Positions 1-4,701 of a stretch of 6,362 bases of DNA are shown here, in pieces (positions within the stretch are counted from its first letter, which is position 1; every line of letters begins with the position of its first letter). The stretch is from the NCBI GenBank assembly GCA_002428055.1, contig DIZY01000072.1, forward strand, positions 7,771 through 14,132. The letters are read 5' to 3'. The translations under genes and the position numbers were made by a program. The DNA is from Helicobacteraceae bacterium UBA6016. GTDB lineage: Bacteria; Campylobacterota; Campylobacteria; Campylobacterales; UBA6016. The notes beneath the pieces were generated by a model. The model was given only the letters and a program-made list of their open reading frames with translations, did no database searches and was not told the DNA's origin.

Positions 1-182
1 TTTTGTTTATATATGCAAACAAACGAGCTTTGAAGCTGAAAACTACGGCTTACTATGAACACGGTAGTTTCAAAAGCTATGCAAAAATTCCAAAAGTAGC
101 CATGAAGAAAGCAAGTATAAATGACACGGTGGAATATGTAGACTACCATGTGGAGCCCGATTTTGGCAAGGATGAGGAATGA
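1..182 (+). CDS. 3' end of an unrecognised gene, translationally coupled to the J-domain gene
   Basis: The reading frame starting at base 3 is open for 59 codons and ends in TGA at 180-182, overlapping the next gene's ATG in an ATGA junction. That overlap, on the same strand, is the main reason to believe this is a real C-terminus. The tail opens with a short hydrophobic stretch (LFIYA) followed by basic residues (NKRALKLK), which could be the end of a membrane helix and its cytoplasmic flank. It then has a Tyr/Lys-rich part and an acidic end (EPDFGKDEE). I recognise no domain, and the true start lies outside the window. Coupling suggests it is made in a fixed ratio with the membrane J-domain protein and may act with it. 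That partnership is inference. The tail might instead be a random open frame, but the ATGA junction argues against this. Confidence 0.6.
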   Translation, partial: LFIYANKRALKLKTTAYYEHGSFKSYAKIPKVAMKKASINDTVEYVDYHVEPDFGKDEE

Positions 183-1162
183 TTGAAGCACTACAGATTT
201 TAAGTGAAGAAATATCGCTTATAGGCTCAAATATAAGTGCTCTTGTTGTAATCGCTATGGTTTTTGCAATAGCCTACAAAGTATCTTCTATTTTTGAAAA
301 TAGAGTATTTAGATATTTAATCGTAGTGCTTGCAACAATCACTCTTTTAAATCCGATAGATCCAAAATATCATTCCGTATTTTTCAATATACAAAACTGG
401 ATAGCTCTTGGAGCTTTAATCCCACATATAAAATTTATACTGGAAGATATAGAGGAAAAATACTACCAACTCAAGTATGCAACAATCAATGCCTACTATT
501 TTTGGCTGACTGTATATTATAAAATATTGAGGTTTTTGAGAAGTGCGGTTTGGTTTGTCGTTACCCTGCTTAATGCCCTAGTATGGCTGTATTACACCGC
601 CAAACATACAATATTGCTTATAGTCTATTTTGCCTACTCCATAAATAAAACAATAGAGCATCCGTTTAGGAGAAGATTTCAGATTTACTGGCAGTGGTAC
701 AAAGAGGACTGGCAATATCAATCAGAGCAAAGAAAATATGCAAAATATGAGTATCGTGATTGGTATAAAGGCACGAAGTTTTACTACAAAAACTCAGATA
801 ACTATTTTAATGATTCATGGTTTGAGAACAAACAACGACAAAATAAACAAGAGGAACAAAGAAAGGCACACGAGGAGAGTAGACGGGCTTATGAAGAATC
901 AAAAAGTTACCAAAAAAGTTACCAAAATCAAAGTGAGCAAAAGCAGTACAGCTCAAAGCATGCAAGATTCTTTAGCGGTAATTATTATGAGGTTTTGGGA
1001 ATATCCAAAGATGCTACATTTGATGAGATTAAAAAAGCATGGAAGAAATTAGTCAAATTGTATCATCCAGACCTGCACCCAGAAAATCAAGATGAGTTTA
1101 CAAAGATAATCCAAAAGATTAACGAGGCATACGAGTATTTCAAAAAGATGAATAATCAGTAG
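179..1162 (+). CDS. Membrane-anchored protein with a C-terminal J domain (DnaJ-like, class III)
   Basis: Residues 268-324 form a J domain: helix I NYYEVLGIS, a basic helix II, the HPD tripeptide at 296-298 that stimulates DnaK ATPase, and helix III (INEAYEYFKK). There is no Gly/Phe region, zinc finger or client-binding C-terminal domain, so this is a class III J-protein that should recruit DnaK to a specific site or client. The N-terminal half has hydrophobic segments near 20-37, 44-59, 72-88, and one or two between 105 and 155, so it is probably an inner-membrane protein. A juxtamembrane stretch (163-215) holds 20 aromatic residues in 53. A Gln/Lys/Glu/Ser-rich linker (216-262) follows, containing two exact KSYQ units. 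For HPD to work, the C-terminus must be cytoplasmic. The start is ATG at 179 with AAGGA at 168-172 and overlaps the upstream stop. Composition is more AT-rich than the genes to the right, suggesting a different origin. The client is unknown. Confidence 0.88.
   Translation: MIEALQILSEEISLIGSNISALVVIAMVFAIAYKVSSIFENRVFRYLIVVLATITLLNPIDPKYHSVFFNIQNWIALGALIPHIKFILEDIEEKYYQLKYATINAYYFWLTVYYKILRFLRSAVWFVVTLLNALVWLYYTAKHTILLIVYFAYSINKTIEHPFRRRFQIYWQWYKEDWQYQSEQRKYAKYEYRDWYKGTKFYYKNSDNYFNDSWFENKQRQNKQEEQRKAHEESRRAYEESKSYQKSYQNQSEQKQYSSKHARFFSGNYYEVLGISKDATFDEIKKAWKKLVKLYHPDLHPENQDEFTKIIQKINEAYEYFKKMNNQ
904..927 (+). repeat. Perfect 12-bp tandem duplication inside the J-domain gene
   Basis: The unit AAGTTACCAAAA occurs twice back to back (904-915 and 916-927). 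Twelve bases keep the reading frame and give two KSYQ repeats in the low-complexity linker. The core GTTACCAA resembles GTTACTAA, which recurs three times just after the gene. Confidence 0.85.
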
Positions 1163-1170
1163 GCATTAAA

Positions 1171-1208
1171 GTTACTAAATTAAAGTCAGGTTACTAATAG
1201 GTTACTAA
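1171..1208 (+). repeat. Three direct copies of GTTACTAA in the strip between the J-domain gene and the tRNA
   Basis: GTTACTAA occurs at 1171-1178, 1190-1197 and 1201-1208. The last two sit in 11-bp near-identical tandem units (GGTTACTAATA at 1189-1199, GGTTACTAAAA at 1200-1210), about one helical turn apart. Same-face spacing fits protein binding sites, for example recombinase arm sites or a repressor operator. No function is proven. The strip 1163-1279 shows no open frame and no convincing hairpin with a T-run in either direction. Confidence 0.6.
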
Positions 1209-1224
1209 AATGATTTTTCGCAAA

Positions 1225-1272
1225 GCTTAAAGTGATTTTTAAAAGTGGCTTGAAGTACTGATTTTAAAGGTG
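1225..1272 (+). repeat. Imperfect tandem repeat of about 23-25 bp next to the tRNA 3' end
   Basis: Two adjacent units, 1225-1247 and 1248-1272, share the pattern GCTT-R-AAG, then TGATTTT, then AAA-R-GTG, with small insertions in the second. A third partial TGATTTTT lies at 1211-1218. The array ends 7 bp before the tRNA's CCA end. It may be degenerate binding sites at an element boundary or simple AT-rich drift. Confidence 0.45.
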
Positions 1273-1279
1273 AAACGGG

Positions 1280-1356
1280 TGGTGGGTTCTAGAGGACTCG
1301 AACCTCTGACCAGCCGGTTATGAGCCGGCTGCTCTAACCAACTGAGCTAAGAACCC
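1280..1356 (-). tRNA. tRNA with anticodon CAT (elongator Met or Ile2)
   Basis: On the minus strand the cloverleaf is complete: acceptor GGGTTCT paired with AGAACCC, D arm GCTC/GAGC, anticodon stem GCCGG/CCGGC around loop CTCATAA, T arm AGAGG/CCTCT with TTCGAGT, A73, and an encoded CCA (1280-1282). The full length is 77 nt with CCA. The anticodon reads CAT. It is not an initiator, because the 1-72 pair is G-C and the anticodon stem lacks the three G-C pairs typical of fMet. The loop and TTAGCTCAG region resemble tRNA-Ile2, whose C34 is converted to lysidine by TilS. However, the T4-A69 and T5-A68 pairs differ from the C-G pairs favoured for TilS in E. coli. The isotype is therefore left open. 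It lies 19 nt downstream of the rodA stop on the same strand. Confidence 0.97.
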
Positions 1357-1375
1357 GTATGTTTGAGAAGCTTTT

Positions 1376-2494
1376 TTAGCGTTTTTGCTTTGAAAAAGAG
1401 ACGGAATTATACAAAAAATTAAAACGAAAAGCAAGTAAATTCTCTAAAATTCCAAAAAGAATCATAAAAGTAACAAAACTAGTGCCTCCGTAGCTATACA
1501 TCGGAAGGGGTATGCCGACTACAGGGGCTAGCCCTATCGTCATTGCTATGTTGATAGAGGAGTAGACGAAGATGAGCACCCCTATACCGCTGGCAAATAC
1601 TACGCTAAAGTGGTCGTTCTTGAATTTTTGCCGAAGCCCTAAAATATGTAGCGTCAGTGTCGAGTATATAGTTATGAGCAAAAAAGCTCCGAAAAAGCCG
1701 AATCTCTCGACATGGTATGCGAAAATAAAGTCGGTGGTGGCAATAGGCAAAAACTTGAGTTGTACCTGCGTGGCATCCTCTTTGTCTTTGCCGAATATTC
1801 CGCCGGAACCTATTGCTATAATGGATTGCTGTACATGGTAGCTTGGTTTTTCTGCTAGAAAATCCTCTACTCTCTGTTTTTGGTAGTCCCTTAGCCCAAA
1901 CTCATACAGAAGCGTTGACATCGTCAAAAATACGGCTATCAAGACAGCCCATATCCGCCACTGTACCCCGACTAAAAACAGTATGCCAAATCCAAGTATA
2001 AATACGACGCCCGCGCTTCCAAGGTCGGGCTCTATTGCTATTAAGAAAAACGGTAAAAGAATATAAAAAGAGATTTTTGCAAATGCTTTTAGTCCGTACC
2101 CCTCTTGCGGCGGCGGGTTTTTTTGGATTAAATAGGCAAGCATCAAGAGAAGTGCGGGTTTTATTATCTCTGAGGGCTGTAGCGTCATAGAGGTGAAGGG
2201 TATCTCAAGCCATCTTTGTGCTCCAAGTATCGATACGCCAAAAAATTTGACGGAAACTAGAAGTAGTATATCCACCCAGTAGATGATGGGGATAAGCCAT
2301 GTTAGTTTTCTTATCGGAATGATAGAAAATAAAATGAGTACGCCAAAGCCGACTATGATGTAGGCCATCTCTTTTGTCGCAAGAGAGCTGTTGACTTCGC
2401 TAATCAAAAAAAGCGAGCTAAGCGCAATCGGGATTATGAGAAGTAGTATAAAAAAATCAAAATGGGTTATTATTCGTCTGTCTATCTGTATCAT
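1376..2494 (-). CDS. rodA: RodA, SEDS-family peptidoglycan glycosyltransferase
   Basis: This is a polytopic inner-membrane enzyme that polymerises lipid II into glycan strands for side-wall growth, normally with a class B PBP (PBP2/MrdA) and MreB. Numbering from the upstream TTG at 2512, the SEDS marks are GAQRWL (97-102, including the conserved Trp101), QPSEIIKPA (112-120), EPDLGSA (161-167), QQSIIAIGSGG (228-238), TDFIFA (260-265, with Asp261 at the catalytic aspartate position) and PLPMYSYGGTS (335-345). About ten hydrophobic helices are visible, and the length is normal for RodA. I prefer ATG at 2494 over TTG at 2512: the protein then begins MIQIDRRIITHFD, as Campylobacterota RodA proteins do, giving 372 residues. 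Neither start has a strong ribosome binding site. The family's usual Glu/His just before TDFIFA is replaced by IAT, probably a lineage trait. FtsW is less likely because the M.IDRR..THFD opening is RodA-type. Confidence 0.95.
   Translation of the reverse strand: MIQIDRRIITHFDFFILLLIIPIALSSLFLISEVNSSLATKEMAYIIVGFGVLILFSIIPIRKLTWLIPIIYWVDILLLVSVKFFGVSILGAQRWLEIPFTSMTLQPSEIIKPALLLMLAYLIQKNPPPQEGYGLKAFAKISFYILLPFFLIAIEPDLGSAGVVFILGFGILFLVGVQWRIWAVLIAVFLTMSTLLYEFGLRDYQKQRVEDFLAEKPSYHVQQSIIAIGSGGIFGKDKEDATQVQLKFLPIATTDFIFAYHVERFGFFGAFLLITIYSTLTLHILGLRQKFKNDHFSVVFASGIGVLIFVYSSINIAMTIGLAPVVGIPLPMYSYGGTSFVTFMILFGILENLLAFRFNFLYNSVSFSKQKR
1406..1434 (-). promoter_or_regulatory. Candidate sigma70 promoter for the tRNA, inside the 3' end of rodA
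   Basis: On the minus strand TTGCTT (1434-1429) is followed after exactly 17 bp by a perfect TATAAT (1411-1406), preceded by a T-rich spacer typical of Campylobacterota promoters. Transcription would start near 1399, giving a leader of about 43 nt before the tRNA. It lies within the last codons of rodA, so the tRNA need not depend on rodA readthrough. Confidence 0.6.
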
Positions 2495-2531
2495 TGCGCT
2501 GATTTTAGCCAAAATACCCTAATATACACAA
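2495..2531. promoter_or_regulatory. Compact divergent promoter gap between rodA and the rlu operon
   Basis: Only 37 bp (19 if rodA starts at the TTG) separate two divergent genes, so their promoters must overlap each other or the coding regions. An AT-rich core reads TAATAT (2520-2525) on the plus strand and TATATT (2526-2521) on the minus strand, both plausible -10 elements. No clear -35 box is seen for either. The plus-strand element would place transcription start at or next to the ATG at 2532. Confidence 0.35.
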
Positions 2532-3515
2532 ATGAAAACCCCCATTTTAAAAACCCTACAAGTAGAGTCCAAAGAGCGTCTAGACGCTATCTTGGCAAGC
2601 GTTCTGAGTATATCCAGAAGAGAGGCAAAGCAAATCGTCGAAGAGGGATTTTGCGCCGTAAATGCAAGAGTTGTCACCAAGGCGTCGCTTGAGCCTACCG
2701 TCGGTAGCACACTTGAGATATGCGAGTATGAAGATTTTTTTAAAAAGACGGCGATAGAGTCTACGCTTGTTCCGCAAATACTTTATGAAGACGAAGGGGT
2801 GATAGTGCTCTCCAAACCCTCCGGTCTTACGGTGCATGAGGGTAGCGGTACGAGAGAGTCGACGCTTGTTGATTGGCTAAAGCAAAACGGCTATACACTC
2901 GCTCCTTCCGACGATAGCGCTAGAGACGGTATCGTGCATAGGCTCGACAGGGAAACATCCGGCCTCATGGTCGTGGCGAAAACCGAGGAAGCGGCGGACG
3001 GTCTGAAAGTGCAGTTTAAAGACAAGAGTGCAGGTAGGTACTATGTTGCCATTATTGAACCACCGATTAAAGAGGATGTCGTCGTGGATGCAAAGATAGC
3101 CAGACATCCGAAAAACAGAATCAAAATGTCTGTGCAAAAAGAGGGCAGAGAGGCTAAAAGCGCCTTTAAAAAACTGCTCCTATCCGATAATCAAAGATTT
3201 GAGCTTATAGCGGCAAAACTTTTTAGCGGTAGAACGCATCAAATAAGGGCTCATCTGGCTCATTTGGGGCGAGATATATTGGGCGATGATTTATACGGCT
3301 TTAAAAGCCAAAATGCTAAGATAGAAATACCTAGGGTGATGCTTCATGCGGCTGTTTTGTATTTTTATCATCCGCTTACAAATAAAAAAGTTGGTTTTTT
3401 TGATACGCCGCCTGATGATTTCAAAACTGTTTTTAGTAGACTTTTTACGAAGGAGAATTCGAGTGAGATATTTGACCAAGAGTTTATCAGCTCTCTTTTT
3501 GACGGTTCTAATTAG
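2532..3515 (+). CDS. RluA/RluD-family RNA pseudouridine synthase
   Basis: The enzyme isomerises uridine to pseudouridine in structured RNA, most often 23S rRNA. An N-terminal S4 RNA-binding domain spans about residues 12-62 (RLDAILAS, then SISRREAKQIVEEG). The catalytic domain begins near 82 with ILYEDEGVIVLSKPSGLTVH. It carries the family signature HRLDRETSG (136-144) with the nucleophile Asp139, and GRTHQIRAHL (233-242). At 327 residues it has normal RluD-type length. S4 plus this catalytic core fits RluD or RluC, but Campylobacterota have several paralogues and the target site cannot be read from sequence, so no symbol is given. It heads the operon. No Shine-Dalgarno precedes ATG 2532, unlike the next two genes. 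Its last 17 codons and stop overlap the lipoprotein gene by 53 bp. C. jejuni Cj1280c is the likely positional counterpart. Confidence 0.93.
   Translation: MKTPILKTLQVESKERLDAILASVLSISRREAKQIVEEGFCAVNARVVTKASLEPTVGSTLEICEYEDFFKKTAIESTLVPQILYEDEGVIVLSKPSGLTVHEGSGTRESTLVDWLKQNGYTLAPSDDSARDGIVHRLDRETSGLMVVAKTEEAADGLKVQFKDKSAGRYYVAIIEPPIKEDVVVDAKIARHPKNRIKMSVQKEGREAKSAFKKLLLSDNQRFELIAAKLFSGRTHQIRAHLAHLGRDILGDDLYGFKSQNAKIEIPRVMLHAAVLYFYHPLTNKKVGFFDTPPDDFKTVFSRLFTKENSSEIFDQEFISSLFDGSN
3450..3455 (+). promoter_or_regulatory. Ribosome binding site that fixes the lipoprotein start
   Basis: AAGGAG ends 7 nt before the GTG at 3463. It lies inside the rlu coding sequence and supports the internal GTG start over any earlier in-frame ATG. 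Confidence 0.85.
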
Positions 3516-4701
3516 CGGTTGCGCAAACAACGACTCTTTACTGGATAGACCGAAAATTGACCCGAATCTGCCAAAGCCGACCAATGTTAGAACAATGAGC
3601 GATAGAAGCTCGGCGGGATTTGAGTGGGAGTATACTAGTAATCCGAGCATAGAAGGTTATAAAATATACAAAAGTAAGGCGGACGGTGGCTCAGAGCTTA
3701 TCGGAACGATAAAAGACAGATTTGTGTCGCACTATGCAGATAAAGAGTTGAAGCCGGATACGCAGTACTCTTATAGATTTTCATCATATACTAAAGACGG
3801 AACGGAGTCGGACGCCACAACCGTTGTTAGCGTAAAGACCGCTCCGGCGTTAGAGTCCGTTAGTTTTATAGCGGCTGTAAGCAACCTTCCAAATCGCGCA
3901 AAAATAGTCTGGAGACCGCATGTTAGCCCTGATGTGGTGGAGTATATAGTGCAAAAAAGCGGAGCCGGAGATAAAAACTGGGAAGATGTGGCAAAAGTAT
4001 CGCCAAGGCTGATGGCTGAATTTATAGATACAAAAGTTGAGAGCGGTAAAAACTATTACTACAGGGTGATAGCTAGGACATTTGACGGCTCACTATCAAG
4101 ACCAAGTGAAACGGTAACGGTGAGCACCAAGAAGCTCCCGCTTCCCGTCACCTCTATTTATGCCTCCAAAGACCTTCCGAAGCAGATAGCCATAAACTGG
4201 GACTCTCCGGAGCAAAAAGAGTTTGACGGTTATCGTCTATATAGAGCTGACAAACCGGATGCAAAATATGCCATTATCTACACCGGTACAGAAAAAAAAT
4301 ACCTTGACAAAATAGATGAAGACGGCGCCGTCAGATACTATAAAGTCGGTATTGTCGATAAAGACGCACTTGAAAGCCCATTTGAACACTCGGCTACTGG
4401 AGTTACGAGACCAAAGCCTTTGACTCCGGCGTTTACGCTTGCTACTATCAAAGAAAATAGGGTGCATCTGGCATGGACAACAACCGAAAAAGAGCCTGTA
4501 ACATTTAAAATAACAAAAAAATGGGGCAATTTTTTGAATAAGCAAAATATCACATTTACCGACATCAAAGGCTTTAACTTTGAAGATAAAGATGTGGATT
4601 TGGGTCAAAAATATCAGTATTATATAGAGTCTGTTGATAGGGACGGCATCGTAAGTAGACCGAGCGACGAAGTGGAGCTGTTTGTTCCAAAAGGACTATA
4701 A
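3463..4701 (+). CDS. flpA: FlpA-like lipoprotein with tandem fibronectin type III domains
   Basis: From GTG 3463 the protein has 412 residues. MRYLTKSLSALFLTVLISGC is a lipoprotein signal with lipobox ISGC and lipidated Cys20. Starting earlier (ATG 3346) would put 39 residues in front and spoil the signal. The mature part reads as four FN3-like units, roughly 37-127, 129-224, 227-316 and 318-409. Each has a core Trp (FEWEY, IVWRP, INWDS, LAWTT) and an EYRLY/GYKIY or YYYRV-type strand. C. jejuni FlpA, an outer-membrane adhesin for host fibronectin described with three FN3 domains, has about this length and the same gene neighbours. The second unit carries WRPHVSPDV (150-158), close to the WRPHPDFRV fibronectin-binding stretch I recall from FlpA. 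Binding here is inference, and a structural envelope role is equally possible. Localisation to the outer membrane fits no Asp at +2 (Ala21). It abuts trmB with zero spacing. Confidence 0.9.
   Translation: MRYLTKSLSALFLTVLISGCANNDSLLDRPKIDPNLPKPTNVRTMSDRSSAGFEWEYTSNPSIEGYKIYKSKADGGSELIGTIKDRFVSHYADKELKPDTQYSYRFSSYTKDGTESDATTVVSVKTAPALESVSFIAAVSNLPNRAKIVWRPHVSPDVVEYIVQKSGAGDKNWEDVAKVSPRLMAEFIDTKVESGKNYYYRVIARTFDGSLSRPSETVTVSTKKLPLPVTSIYASKDLPKQIAINWDSPEQKEFDGYRLYRADKPDAKYAIIYTGTEKKYLDKIDEDGAVRYYKVGIVDKDALESPFEHSATGVTRPKPLTPAFTLATIKENRVHLAWTTTEKEPVTFKITKKWGNFLNKQNITFTDIKGFNFEDKDVDLGQKYQYYIESVDRDGIVSRPSDEVELFVPKGL
4691..4695 (+). promoter_or_regulatory. Ribosome binding site for the TTG start of trmB
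   Basis: AAGGA lies 6 nt before TTG 4702, inside the last codons of the lipoprotein gene. It supports TTG directly after the TAA stop (4699-4701) as the start. Confidence 0.7.

Noticed and set aside
738..1052. 104-codon open frame inside the J-domain gene
   Set aside because: It lies in another frame of a gene with a clear J domain, has no ribosome binding site or recognisable motif, and shows biased composition from the AT-rich host gene.
1171..1272. CRISPR array
   Set aside because: Repeats are 8-25 bp, imperfect and without uniform spacers, and no cas gene is near.
1163..1279. Terminator for the J-domain gene or the tRNA
   Set aside because: I found no stable GC hairpin followed by a T-run in either direction. 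The T-runs belong to the TGATTTT repeats.
1..1279. Second copy of the tRNA 3' end (att site)
   Set aside because: No GGGTTCT or GACTCGAACC-like segment was seen in this stretch, so a matching attachment site, if any, is outside the window.
2462..2837. Short open frames on both strands around the start of the synthase gene
   Set aside because: All are covered by rodA or by the S4 and catalytic domains of the synthase in the correct frame.
3346..3462. Upstream in-frame extension of the lipoprotein gene to ATG 3346
   Set aside because: It would add 39 basic and hydrophobic residues before a perfect lipoprotein signal and overlap the synthase by 170 bp. AAGGAG and GTG 3463 fit far better.
3291..3650. 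119-codon open frame on the minus strand over the synthase-lipoprotein junction
   Set aside because: It is antisense to two well-supported genes and has no domain or start signal.
4237..4608. 123-codon minus-strand open frame inside the lipoprotein gene
   Set aside because: Its Cys/Phe-rich translation is typical of an antisense shadow of FN3 coding sequence.
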